From contig NZ_JACHWS010000001.1 of the NCBI RefSeq assembly GCF_014191505.1, forward strand, positions 1,612,001 through 1,676,000: a DNA stretch of 64,000 bases, in the 5' to 3' direction. Source of the stretch: Hoyosella altamirensis. GTDB taxonomy: Bacteria > Actinomycetota > Actinomycetes > Mycobacteriales > Mycobacteriaceae. The notes beneath the pieces are model-generated. The model had not been told where the DNA came from. It saw nothing but the letters and a program-made list of their open reading frames with translations, and ran no database searches. Positions within the stretch are counted from its first letter, which is position 1, and each line of letters opens with the position of its first letter. Of this stretch, positions 1 to 8,205 are shown in pieces. The position numbers were made by a program, and so were the translations under genes.

Positions 1-1036
1 GCGCGACCAGCGAATGGAGCTGCGTCCGGCTTCCAAACACATCACCTACCGCGGTGCGGCTGGCGCTGCTGCTCACTGGGAAACCTTTGAAAAGCCCGGC
101 TGCGAGATTCGCCGCGCCCAACGCGAGTAGCTCCCTGTGAGCGTCGACGCGATAGTGGTTACGGGCCGCAAAAGCGCGTGCGGTGAGCACGTTGTCGGAG
201 TAGCCGACGATCGCGACTCCCAGCGCGGGCAACAACAGCATCCCGACATCTCGAATTGTCACCATGGGAACTGAGGGAACCGGGAGGCCTTCGGGCAGCG
301 CCCCGACAACAGCGACCCCCTTCTCCCTGAGGGATAGCATCACCGTCAGTCCCGAGGCCACGAGCACAGCGAACAAAGTCACTGGAAGCCGCGGCAAAGC
401 TTTTGTCGCGGCGAGAAGGAACAGCAGTACGGCGATCGCAACCGACAGTGTCGGCCAATGCACAGTGGCGATGTTCTGCAGGAATGAGCGCACTTCAGTC
501 AGCATCGAGTGTCCACGAACCTCAGCACCCGTTACCTTGCCGAGCTGACTCACGATCATCAGAACTGCGATGCCCGCCATGTAGCCAACGAGAACCGGCC
601 GGGACAGCAAGTCAGCGAGGAACCCTAACCGCGCTGCCCAGCCAATGAGGCACACGACTCCGACTAGCATCGCGAGCGTCGCGGCAAGCGCGGCGTAGCG
701 AACCGGATCACCCGCCGCGAGCGGACCGATGGCCACCGCCGTCATCAGCGCGGTTGTCGACTCAGGGCCGACGGAGAGCTGTCGCGACGAACCCACCAGG
801 GCGTATACGACGATCGCTACCGCGATCGTCCACAACCCGGTAACCGGGGGTAACCCCGCGACGGCAGCGTACGCCATGACCTGCGGGATCAAGTAGGCAG
901 CGACCGATACCCCCGCGAGAACATCGGCTCGTAGGTAGTCCTTCCGGTAGCCGCTTGTGAGCGTCGGCCAGCGTCCCTCGTCAGTCACGGTGGCTCCCAG
1001 ATCAACAGGCGGCTGAGTAATCTCAGCCTTCCGCAT
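1..1036 (-). CDS. SulP-family anion (sulfate-type) transporter, C-terminal part beyond the window
   Basis: The minus strand is open from an ATG at 1036 to the window edge (345 codons, no stop). The product starts MRKAEITQPPVDLGATVTDE and then shows the SulP opening: a DVLAGVSVAAYLIPQVMAYA helix, AGLPPVTGLW, and the SRQLSVGPES motif, followed by many hydrophobic helices. SulP proteins are membrane anion symporters, often for sulfate or bicarbonate; this substrate cannot be read from the sequence. The cytoplasmic STAS domain, if present, lies beyond position 1. A GTG at 988 is an alternative start. The Shine-Dalgarno is weak (GGCTCCGGA just before the ATG). Confidence 0.9.
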   Translation of the reverse strand, partial: MRKAEITQPPVDLGATVTDEGRWPTLTSGYRKDYLRADVLAGVSVAAYLIPQVMAYAAVAGLPPVTGLWTIAVAIVVYALVGSSRQLSVGPESTTALMTAVAIGPLAAGDPVRYAALAATLAMLVGVVCLIGWAARLGFLADLLSRPVLVGYMAGIAVLMIVSQLGKVTGAEVRGHSMLTEVRSFLQNIATVHWPTLSVAIAVLLFLLAATKALPRLPVTLFAVLVASGLTVMLSLREKGVAVVGALPEGLPVPSVPMVTIRDVGMLLLPALGVAIVGYSDNVLTARAFAARNHYRVDAHRELLALGAANLAAGLFKGFPVSSSASRTAVGDVFGSRTQLHSLVA

Positions 1037-1075
1037 TCCGGAGCCGCCCGGGAGGGCCGATCGTCGCCCCCGTTA

Positions 1076-1089
1076 GGGACCTTCTGCCC
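1076..1089. promoter_or_regulatory. Weak DosR-box-like dyad upstream of the SulP gene
   Basis: GGGACCTTCTGCCC matches 10 of 14 positions of the mycobacterial DosR core (GGGACTWWAGTCCC). It lies 40 bp upstream of the SulP start, in the 67-bp gap behind the cupin gene. The outer halves GGGAC and CCC are intact but the centre is not symmetric. One match of this quality can occur by chance; it is noted because a DosS/DosT-like kinase lies in the same window. Confidence 0.2.
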
Positions 1090-1103
1090 TCACCCTGCCA
1101 CGA

Positions 1104-1649
1104 TCACTCGTTCCGGGGATCGTCTTCAGGATTGATGTAATCGAGTGCCCACGGGCCAACCGTGCTGAGCTGAATGATGGTCTCCCCCTCTGCCCTGGCG
1201 TGGTGTGGGTTCTCGGGCGGAATCATGATGTAGGAACCCGTGTCGAGCTGCGTCATGTCATTCGCGATTTCCTCGCCATGACCGACATAAAACGTTCCAG
1301 AGATCACGGTGACCCGTTCGGTCGCGGGATGTGTATGAGGCGGGATGATGTAGCCGTCGGGAAGCTTTAGGCGCAGCGCAAAATAGTCGCTCACGGCAGG
1401 ATCACCATCGAGGACTGCGACCTCTGCTCCCTCAGGCAGCACCTCTGGCCCCGGCTCCCACATAATGTCATCGGGCGTGAATACTGCGTGCTCGTCATTG
1501 GCATCCTCACCGTTGGACTCGTCGTTGCCGATGACAGCGTCCGGGCTAGCCGGGGCTGCGCCGTTCATATTTGGGTCATCTGCATCCGCGCATCCCGCCA
1601 GCAGGCCCGCCGTCAGTGCGCCGGCAGCGACGCAGGCTCGAATTCTCAT
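1104..1649 (-). CDS. Cupin-domain lipoprotein
   Basis: A 181-residue exported protein. The N-terminus is a lipoprotein signal ending in the lipobox LLAGC, followed by a low-complexity acidic linker. A single cupin fold follows: GYIIPPHTHPATERVTVISG carries the HxHxxxxE metal-binding pattern, and IMIPPENPHHA the second cupin motif. It probably sits on the outer face of the membrane and binds a metal; the ligand or reaction is unknown. The start at 1649 is preferred over an in-frame ATG at 1664 because AGGGGA sits at the right distance and the signal peptide then begins with MRIR. It is convergent with nothing and reads toward the SulP gene. Confidence 0.8.
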   Translation of the reverse strand: MRIRACVAAGALTAGLLAGCADADDPNMNGAAPASPDAVIGNDESNGEDANDEHAVFTPDDIMWEPGPEVLPEGAEVAVLDGDPAVSDYFALRLKLPDGYIIPPHTHPATERVTVISGTFYVGHGEEIANDMTQLDTGSYIMIPPENPHHARAEGETIIQLSTVGPWALDYINPEDDPRNE

Positions 1650-1770
1650 TTCAGTTCCCCTCACTCGTCAAATTACTCTTCTTTACCCCATTGTTCTCTT
1701 TGCCCGTTTCGTCTCAATGACCCAAGTGATCAATTACCGTGTGTGGCCGCTTACGGCAGGTAAACACGGT

Positions 1771-1794
1771 GTTAGTTCGAGCTCTGAACGGGTA
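1771..1794 (+). promoter_or_regulatory. Candidate stress-sigma (SigB/SigF-type) promoter for the PRC-barrel gene
   Basis: GTTA at 1771-1774 and GGGTA at 1790-1794 are separated by 15 bp, fitting the GTTT-N15-17-GGGTA pattern of actinobacterial SigF/SigB promoters. The -10-like element lies 35 bp before the ATG at 1830. Seen by eye only. Confidence 0.35.
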
Positions 1795-1829
1795 GCCGGT
1801 TTACACACTCGTTTGGAGAGGAGCGACGG

Positions 1830-2498
1830 ATGAGGCACCACTCAGACGCCGATGCGTTAATCGGGATGACGTGTTATGGATCAGATGGCGAAAAAATCGG
1901 GAAAGTCATTGACCTCTATATCGACAATGCGACCGGCGAACCATCATGGGTCACGCTGCGTACCGGACTGCTCGGCGTTAAAGAGTCACTGGTACCGATT
2001 ACTGAGGCGACGGTAACTGACGATGGCCTGCAGTTTCCGTTCACGAAACACAAGGTCAAAGACGCACCAGACATGGGCACAGAGGGAGACCTGACGCCCC
2101 AGCAGGAAGCGGCGCTCTTCCAGTACTACGGCCTGCCGTACCAGGATCCGAACATACAAAAGGCAGGTCAGCCTGTGACGCTGCAAGACGCCAATCCAGC
2201 GCCACCCGCACCCCCAGTGCCCCGCGCGCCTGCACACCGCGAGCCCCGCCCTGATGAATCCGGATACCGTGAAACACAGCCTGCCAGGACGGTGCCCCCC
2301 ACGCCCGTAGCGCCCGAACACGGAAAGCCGCCCCCTGAGGGAGCCACTCCTGAAACACCCCGCCCTGAACCTCAGGGCCCCCGTCTGCGAAGACGGATTG
2401 TCCGGGAGACCCAAACCATTTCGGTGCCGGTCGAGAGGGAGGAATACGTCGTTGAGGATGACGATGACGAGCGCCGTCCACCCCCATCACGCAGATAA
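1830..2498 (+). CDS. PRC-barrel domain protein with proline-rich linker and acidic tail
   Basis: A 222-residue cytoplasmic protein. Residues about 5-85 form a PRC-barrel-like domain (IGMTCYGSDGEKIGKVIDLY, WVTLRTGLLG), a fold seen in RNA-processing and stress proteins. A proline-rich linker of about 70 residues follows. The C-terminal segment, RETQTISVPVEREEYVVEDD, resembles the repeat of DUF2382-type stress proteins. GGAGAGGAG precedes the ATG at good distance. Such proteins are often part of general stress regulons, which agrees with the SigB-like promoter upstream; the molecular function is unknown. Confidence 0.8.
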   Translation: MRHHSDADALIGMTCYGSDGEKIGKVIDLYIDNATGEPSWVTLRTGLLGVKESLVPITEATVTDDGLQFPFTKHKVKDAPDMGTEGDLTPQQEAALFQYYGLPYQDPNIQKAGQPVTLQDANPAPPAPPVPRAPAHREPRPDESGYRETQPARTVPPTPVAPEHGKPPPEGATPETPRPEPQGPRLRRRIVRETQTISVPVEREEYVVEDDDDERRPPPSRR

Positions 2499-2553
2499 AG
2501 TACTGGTACTTACCACTACACTCTGGACTTTTCGGGCGTATTGTCAATAGAAA

Positions 2554-2577
2554 GGACAGCACAACGGTGTGCTGTCC
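2554..2577. promoter_or_regulatory. Perfect 24-bp palindrome in the leader of the first alkB
   Basis: GGACAGCACA, a 4-bp spacer (ACGG) and TGTGCTGTCC form a perfect dyad with 10-bp arms, ending 24 bp before the alkB ATG. Position and symmetry fit a repressor operator, for example of a TetR-type regulator as found with other actinobacterial alkB genes. An RNA hairpin in the leader is the alternative. No regulator gene is adjacent. Confidence 0.6.
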
Positions 2578-2601
2578 ACCTAGCGCCGAGGACGGTTCAC
2601 G

Positions 2602-3828
2602 ATGACATCGTCAGACTCGCTTCGAGAGACCCCCGTCGAGGAGTGGCACGACAAGAAGCGCTACTGGTGGATGCTCGGCTTTGTGGTGCCGAGCCTGTTT
2701 TTTGTCATGCTCGGCGCTATCCGGCTGTTCAACGAGGCAGGCTGGACCGTCCCGTCCCATATTGCCTGGTGGATGGGGCCGATCCTTGTATATATTCTCA
2801 TCCCGATAATTGACGTTCTTCTCGGGCCCGACGGCTCGAACCCGCCCGATGAATGGATGGAACGTCTCGAGAAGGACAGGTACTACCGCTACATTCTGTA
2901 CGCCTACATTCCTCTGCAGTACGTGGCATTCTTTGCCGCTTGCTACTTGCTGACAGCGGACAGTGTGAATTGGCTCGGTTATCCTGACGGACTCGCGCTG
3001 ATCGACAAGATCGGACTCACGGCAAGCATCGGGATGATCGGCGGTATCGGTATCAATACCGCACACGAGCTGGGTCATAAAAAAGAGCACCTGGAACGCT
3101 GGCTGTCAAAGATCACCCTTGCGCAGTCGTTCTACGGTCACTTCTTTGTGGAGCACAACCGTGGCCATCACGTCCGAGTCGCCACACCTGAAGATCCCGC
3201 GAGTTCACGGCTCGGTGAGAGCTTCTGGGCATTCTGGCCGCGCACCGTCTGGGGCAGCCTCACATCCGCCTGGCACCTCGAGAAACAGCGCCTCGCCCGC
3301 GGTGGACACAGCCCATGGACGATCAAAAATGACGTCCTCAACGCATGGCTGATGTCGATAGTCCTCTACGCCGCGGTCATCGCAATCTTTGGTTTCTCAC
3401 TCCTCCCCTGGCTGATCGTCCAGGCCGTCATCGCGTTCTCCCTGCTCGAGGTCGTCAACTATCTCGAGCACTATGGGCTGCTTCGGGAGAAGACACCAAG
3501 TGGCAGGTACGAACGGTGCAGCCCTCGGCACTCCTGGAACAGCGACCACATCTGCACGAACGTCTTCCTCTACCACCTGCAACGCCACAGCGACCACCAC
3601 GCGTACCCGACGCGGCGCTACCAGATCCTGCGGAGCTGGGATGGTGCGCCAAGCCTTCCCGGCGGTTATGCGAGCATGATCTTGCTTGCGTACTTTCCAC
3701 CGATCTGGCGTCGAGTTATGGACAAACGTGTGCTCGCGCACTACGAAGGTGACGTCACCAAAGCGAACATCCAGCCGAGCAAGCGAGAGAAGATTCTGGC
3801 AAAGTACGGCGCCAGCACAGACAGTTAA
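2602..3828 (+). CDS. alkB: Alkane 1-monooxygenase (first copy)
   Basis: An integral-membrane non-heme di-iron hydroxylase of 408 residues, predicted to oxidise n-alkanes to 1-alkanols with O2 and electrons from rubredoxin. All family histidine boxes are visible: HELGHK (155-160), EHNRGHH (184-190) followed by VRVATPEDPASS, NYLEHYG (287-292) and LQRHSDHH (326-333). Hydrophobic helices flank them. There is no fused rubredoxin at the C-terminus and no rubredoxin or reductase gene next to it, so electron partners must be elsewhere. The start is supported by GAGGAC upstream and by alignment with the second copy at 14705. The stop overlaps the convergent acyltransferase stop by 4 bp. Confidence 0.95.
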   Translation: MTSSDSLRETPVEEWHDKKRYWWMLGFVVPSLFFVMLGAIRLFNEAGWTVPSHIAWWMGPILVYILIPIIDVLLGPDGSNPPDEWMERLEKDRYYRYILYAYIPLQYVAFFAACYLLTADSVNWLGYPDGLALIDKIGLTASIGMIGGIGINTAHELGHKKEHLERWLSKITLAQSFYGHFFVEHNRGHHVRVATPEDPASSRLGESFWAFWPRTVWGSLTSAWHLEKQRLARGGHSPWTIKNDVLNAWLMSIVLYAAVIAIFGFSLLPWLIVQAVIAFSLLEVVNYLEHYGLLREKTPSGRYERCSPRHSWNSDHICTNVFLYHLQRHSDHHAYPTRRYQILRSWDGAPSLPGGYASMILLAYFPPIWRRVMDKRVLAHYEGDVTKANIQPSKREKILAKYGASTDS

Positions 3829-4661
3829 ACCTGCTGGATATGGTCGAAATCCGCGGGGCGTGAGCAGTATTCGCGCACCGCGTTCGCCAGCCGGGATGCA
3901 TGGCTGCCGTCTGCATAACGATGGTCGAACGTCGCCGTCACAGTCAGCATGGGACGGACGACGATCTCGCCGCGCACCGCTACAGGACGGTCCGTAACAG
4001 CTCCGACGAGCACCAGCAAGGGAACCTTGTAATACGGCGCCAACGGAGAGAAGGCGCGCCCGACTCCCCACATGCCGACGCTAGTTACCATTGCGGATCC
4101 AAATGCCTGCCGCCGCATCCCTAATCGCGCCAGGTCGAGATTCCGGTCAGAAGTTGCCCATGCCGCAACACGCAAGCCGATACGCAGAACAGGCAGAGGA
4201 AGACGCGTCATCAGCGCTTTGCTGCGGCCGAAATCCTCGTCCCTGCCAGTCCCCAGTGAACGCACGCGAGCATCAAGCTCCGCAGCGATGTCAGCCACTG
4301 GCTGGGCGTCAACGTCAGCTACCTTGACTCCAGTCAATTCCTCCCCATTCTCCGTGGCGACGATGAAGAAAATGTCGACGCTCTCCCGCGGGTACACCTT
4401 GCGACGAGTGATACGCACATTGAGTTCAGGGACGCACGTGAGTCCGTATGCGAGAGCCTTGCCAACCAGATGGGTAAGCGTGACGTGCGCGCCTGTCCGG
4501 GCACGTTCCTCCTGGAGAAACGCCACCAGTGCCCCTGCATCGATCTCGAGTTCACCGAAGAACTGAGGATCCTTCGGCGGACCCCAGGAGGCTCCCGCGA
4601 GCTTCCGCCAGCCACGGATCTTACGGCCATTGGATCCTTGAAAGACTCGGTCAGGCACCAT
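3825..4661 (-). CDS. Stand-alone 2-oxoacid dehydrogenase E2-type acyltransferase catalytic domain protein
   Basis: The 278-residue product is related to the catalytic domain of dihydrolipoamide acyltransferases (E2). The C-terminal FDHRYADGSHA matches the E2 active-site DHRxxDG motif with His and Asp kept, and the HVTLTHLVGKALAYGL region matches the N-terminal part of the fold. Lipoyl and E1/E3-binding domains are absent, so it cannot be a normal PDH/OGDH E2; it may use free CoA esters or act in a different assembly. GAGGAGAAG precedes the ATG. It is divergent from the nitroreductase gene and convergent with alkB. Confidence 0.75.
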   Translation of the reverse strand: MVPDRVFQGSNGRKIRGWRKLAGASWGPPKDPQFFGELEIDAGALVAFLQEERARTGAHVTLTHLVGKALAYGLTCVPELNVRITRRKVYPRESVDIFFIVATENGEELTGVKVADVDAQPVADIAAELDARVRSLGTGRDEDFGRSKALMTRLPLPVLRIGLRVAAWATSDRNLDLARLGMRRQAFGSAMVTSVGMWGVGRAFSPLAPYYKVPLLVLVGAVTDRPVAVRGEIVVRPMLTVTATFDHRYADGSHASRLANAVREYCSRPADFDHIQQV

Positions 4662-4888
4662 GCGGCGGCTTCTCCTCGTCTGGTCACTCGGTTCAGATGG
4701 ACAGGCACTACGGTGCGCTCAGCAGTTCACAACCAATCATGGAGCGTGAACGCGAATCTGGATAGGGTTCGACACCTCCACTTCGTTAGAGTCGAAGGTC
4801 CCACCGCCTGGGAACGTTTGGCTCTACCCGCTTCATCCGCGCGCCGGAAGCATTGGCAGGCATCAGCACATCAAGTTGAGGGAGCCTC

Positions 4889-5875
4889 ATGATGGACCGC
4901 CAGATGCCCGATGCGGACACGATCAGATCCGCAGTTTCGCTCGCACTTCGCGCACCGTCGGTACACAACACCCAGCCGTGGTTGTGGCGCATCGGTGACG
5001 AAAGCATCAATCTGTATGCCGACCGTTCTCTGCATCTGCGGCACACCGATCCTGACCAGCGCGACCTTATCCTCAGTTGTGGAGCCGCGCTGCAGCACAT
5101 GCGGGTAGCCCTCGCAGCGCTTGGCTGGCGCTCCGAAGTGCACCGGCTGCCGAATCCGGCTGACAAGGATCACCTCGCGTCGCTCGTGCTGCACCGCCAC
5201 CACCCGAATGAGAAGGACGTGGCTCTCGCTGCCGCGATCCCCCGACGCCGAACTGACCGGCGCCACTACGGCGCATGGCCCGTACCCCCTCAGTATCTTT
5301 CCCGGCTCGCACAGTGCGCCGAGGACGAAGGCGTCGTATTCCGTGTGCTTGAATCGCGCGGCCGTTTCGCAGAACTCATCACAGACGCTGCAGCCATTCA
5401 CACAACCGATAGCGCATACCAAGCTGAACTCGCGACCTGGAGCGGCCGGCACGGTTCCCCTGACGGCGTGCCTTCACACAATGCGCCAATCGCGGAGATC
5501 ACGGCAGAGGGCATATCTGCCCGCCAATTCGCCTGGCCCGCACTTGCGCCAGCACCGGGCACCGACGCCGCCAGCGACGAAGCGGAAGTTGTCATGCTGA
5601 CCACGGCGTCGGACGACGTACTGTCCCGATTGCGCGCCGGTGAAGCATCGAGCGCGGTACTGCTCGAGTCCACAGTACTGGGGCTTGCGTCCTGCCCGAT
5701 CACTGAGCCGCTCGAGGTCAGATCTACACGCGAACAGGTACAAAGCGATGTCCTCCATGACAGTGGTGTCCCCCAGATCGCCATCCGTGTGGGGTGGGCG
5801 CATATCAACGCGGACCCACTTCCCGCGACCCCCCGCCGTCCTGTCGACGACTTCATTCGTCCGCTGGGAAGCTGA
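4889..5875 (+). CDS. Acg-like nitroreductase-family protein
   Basis: A 328-residue protein that opens with SALALRAPSVHNTQPW-type sequence (here SLALRAPSVHNTQPW), the FMN-site signature of the Acg/Rv3131 branch of the nitroreductase fold; a second recognisable part is the AAIPRRRTDRRHYG stretch. In M. tuberculosis, members of this branch are strongly induced by hypoxia through DosR, and Acg is thought to bind rather than turn over flavin. GGGAG upstream supports the ATG at 4889, with ATG 4892 equally possible. It heads a same-strand run with PEP synthase (14-bp gap), GH65 and the heme kinase, probably one transcript. Confidence 0.85.
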   Translation: MMDRQMPDADTIRSAVSLALRAPSVHNTQPWLWRIGDESINLYADRSLHLRHTDPDQRDLILSCGAALQHMRVALAALGWRSEVHRLPNPADKDHLASLVLHRHHPNEKDVALAAAIPRRRTDRRHYGAWPVPPQYLSRLAQCAEDEGVVFRVLESRGRFAELITDAAAIHTTDSAYQAELATWSGRHGSPDGVPSHNAPIAEITAEGISARQFAWPALAPAPGTDAASDEAEVVMLTTASDDVLSRLRAGEASSAVLLESTVLGLASCPITEPLEVRSTREQVQSDVLHDSGVPQIAIRVGWAHINADPLPATPRRPVDDFIRPLGS

Positions 5876-5889
5876 CCGGAGGCCCCTTT

Positions 5890-8193
5890 ATGGACTATGT
5901 GCGAACGATTCAAGAAGTTCGTCTCGAGGATGCCTCAGAAGCGGGAGGCAAGGGCGCAAATCTCGGTGAGTTGCAGGCCGCGGGACTCCCAGTACCCGGC
6001 GGGTTCGTCGTACTCGGAATCGGGTACGCACTCTCGATGGACCGCGGTGGAGTTGCCGGAGAACTTTCTGCGCTCCATCGTGAGGCCCTGTCACGCGCAG
6101 GTGATAGCGATCAACTCAACGAAATCTGTGACCGACTCCAATCGCTCACACACAAAGCTGCGATGGACGACAACATCCGTGAACAAATAGCTGCTGCGTA
6201 CACCGCGCTCGGCACTAGCGAATCCGTTGCTGTCCGTTCATCGGCGATCGGCGAGGACAGTCTCGCAACGTCGTTCGCAGGGATGAACGCTTCGTTCACG
6301 AACGTGATCGGTGAAGATGCCGTCATCAGCGCGGTGCAACGGTGCTGGTCGTCGCTCTTTACCCCCCGCGTCATCAACTACCGTGCCAGCCAGCGCATTA
6401 CGTCGGATCCGGTGATGGCAGTTGTCGTTCAGAAGATGCTGAAATCGGACCGCAGTGGTGTCGCGTTCACTGCAGATCCCAGCACGGGGAACTCCGGTGT
6501 GATCATCATCGAAGCCGCGTCCGGGCAAGGTGAAGTCGTCGTGTCGGGTGCCGTCGAACCTGACCACTATGTGGTCAGCAAAAGCGACATGAAGGTCAAG
6601 AGCACACACCTGGGTCACCAGACCTTCGAAATCATCGCTGACGAAAGCGGTGGAGACCGGCAAGTCCCGGTCGACCGCCACACGCAGCGAGTGCTCAATG
6701 ATCGAGAGGTTGAGACTATCGCCAGGCTGGCACGACGCGCTGAGGACCACTATGGCTCGCCCCAGGACGTCGAATGGGTTTTTGAAGGCGGCACGCTGTG
6801 GTTTGTTCAGGCGCGCCCCATCACCACATTGGGAAAACCTGCCGCACCTCCGCTTTCAGCACCCCTGTCCGTTCCGCTGATCACTGGCCTTGGTGCCGCG
6901 CCGGGACGGGTTACGGGCGCCGTCCGGGTCCTCGCCATGCCGAGCGCAGGCCATCGTTTGGCCGACGGAGATATTCTCGTCGCCCCAATGACCAATCCGG
7001 ACTGGATTCCTGCCATTCGCCGTGCCGCCGCAGTGATCACCGATAGCGGGGGCATGACGTGTCATGCTGCGATCGTTGCTCGCGAGCTCGGAGTTCCTTG
7101 CGTGGTGGGCGCGCGCACCGCCACGTCGGTTCTGTCGGATGGCCAGATCGTCACCGTCGACGGCGCTAGCGGCGAAGTGTTCGCGGGCAGTGTGCCTGCG
7201 AGTCCGCAGATATCTCAATCACGCCCCGCCACGTCCGGACCCATCAGCTTCGTGCCGACCACCGCTACAAAAATCTACGTCAACCTTGCGATGGCAGAGA
7301 AAGCGGAAGCCGTCGCAGCAGAGCCGGTAGACGGTGTCGGGCTACTGCGCGCGGAGTTCATGCTGACAGAAGCACTCGGTGGCCGGCATCCTCGAGAACT
7401 CATAGCGAACGGCCAGCAGGAAGAATTTGTCGCATCAATGGCCGGTGCCCTGGGCAGGATCGCAACGGCATTTGCTCCGCGCCCCGTTGTTTATCGGGCA
7501 ACGGATTTGCGTTCGAACGAGTTCCGTGGGCTCACCGGCGGCGCAAAGTTCGAGCCTGTTGAGAACAATCCGATGATCGGGTACCGCGGCTGCTACCGGT
7601 ACATTCGCGAACCCGAAATGTTCAGGCTGGAATTGGAAGCGATCCGGCGGGTTCGAGAGCGTACACCGAACGTTCACTTGATGATTCCATTCGTCCGTAC
7701 CAAGTGGGAACTCGAGGAGTGTCTTTCGCTCGTTGACGCGTCTCCGCTTGGCCGTCATCGGACGATGAGTCGCTGGGTGATGGCTGAAGTTCCCTCCGTC
7801 GTGCATTGGCTCCCCGAATACATCGGCATGGGCATCGACGGAGTGTCTATCGGAAGCAACGATCTGACCCAGCTCATGCTCGGGATCGATCGTGACTCCG
7901 AGCAGTGCGCCGAGTTGTTCGATGAAGCTGACGCAGCTGTGCTTGATGCCATTGAACGGATCGTCGTGACCGCCCGCAAGCATGGGATCACCTCGTCGCT
8001 GTGTGGACAGGCACCGTCATCACGTCCAGGTTTCGCCGAACGTCTCGTGGCAATGGGCATCACGTCGATCTCCGTGAACCCGGATGCGGTAAACGATGTG
8101 CGCACCGCTGTGGCCGCAGCAGAACAGCGCATCATGCTCGACGTGGCGCTCAGCCACGGTCAATCAGCGGCCCATGGTTCATCGAGGGCGTGA
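5890..8193 (+). CDS. ppsA: Phosphoenolpyruvate synthase / pyruvate phosphate dikinase family
   Basis: This cytoplasmic enzyme of 767 residues interconverts pyruvate plus ATP and phosphoenolpyruvate. The domain order is: N-terminal ATP-grasp domain (GGKGANLGEL near residue 20; AVRSSAIGEDS), swivelling phosphohistidine domain (GGMTCHAAIV, His about 392) and C-terminal PEP-binding TIM barrel (IGSNDLTQL; SSLCGQ with catalytic Cys about 705). The start is set at 5890 because GGAGG lies 8-12 bp upstream and the family begins there; a longer reading from 5794 would overlap the nitroreductase gene by 82 bp. In its neighbourhood it could supply gluconeogenic PEP during lipid or alkane growth or in hypoxia. 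Confidence 0.92.
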   Translation: MDYVRTIQEVRLEDASEAGGKGANLGELQAAGLPVPGGFVVLGIGYALSMDRGGVAGELSALHREALSRAGDSDQLNEICDRLQSLTHKAAMDDNIREQIAAAYTALGTSESVAVRSSAIGEDSLATSFAGMNASFTNVIGEDAVISAVQRCWSSLFTPRVINYRASQRITSDPVMAVVVQKMLKSDRSGVAFTADPSTGNSGVIIIEAASGQGEVVVSGAVEPDHYVVSKSDMKVKSTHLGHQTFEIIADESGGDRQVPVDRHTQRVLNDREVETIARLARRAEDHYGSPQDVEWVFEGGTLWFVQARPITTLGKPAAPPLSAPLSVPLITGLGAAPGRVTGAVRVLAMPSAGHRLADGDILVAPMTNPDWIPAIRRAAAVITDSGGMTCHAAIVARELGVPCVVGARTATSVLSDGQIVTVDGASGEVFAGSVPASPQISQSRPATSGPISFVPTTATKIYVNLAMAEKAEAVAAEPVDGVGLLRAEFMLTEALGGRHPRELIANGQQEEFVASMAGALGRIATAFAPRPVVYRATDLRSNEFRGLTGGAKFEPVENNPMIGYRGCYRYIREPEMFRLELEAIRRVRERTPNVHLMIPFVRTKWELEECLSLVDASPLGRHRTMSRWVMAEVPSVVHWLPEYIGMGIDGVSIGSNDLTQLMLGIDRDSEQCAELFDEADAAVLDAIERIVVTARKHGITSSLCGQAPSSRPGFAERLVAMGITSISVNPDAVNDVRTAVAAAEQRIMLDVALSHGQSAAHGSSRA

Positions 8194-8205
8194 AGGGTAT
8201 CCAGC

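Noticed and set aside
159-458. 99-codon minus-strand frame near the left edge
   Set aside because: It is out of frame with, and fully inside, the SulP gene, whose own frame is open to the window edge and has clear motifs.
4789-4802. A DosR-box-like sequence (GAGTCGAAGGTCCC) upstream of the nitroreductase gene
   Set aside because: Only the right half matches well (GTCCC); the left half differs at three of six positions, so it cannot be told from chance by eye.
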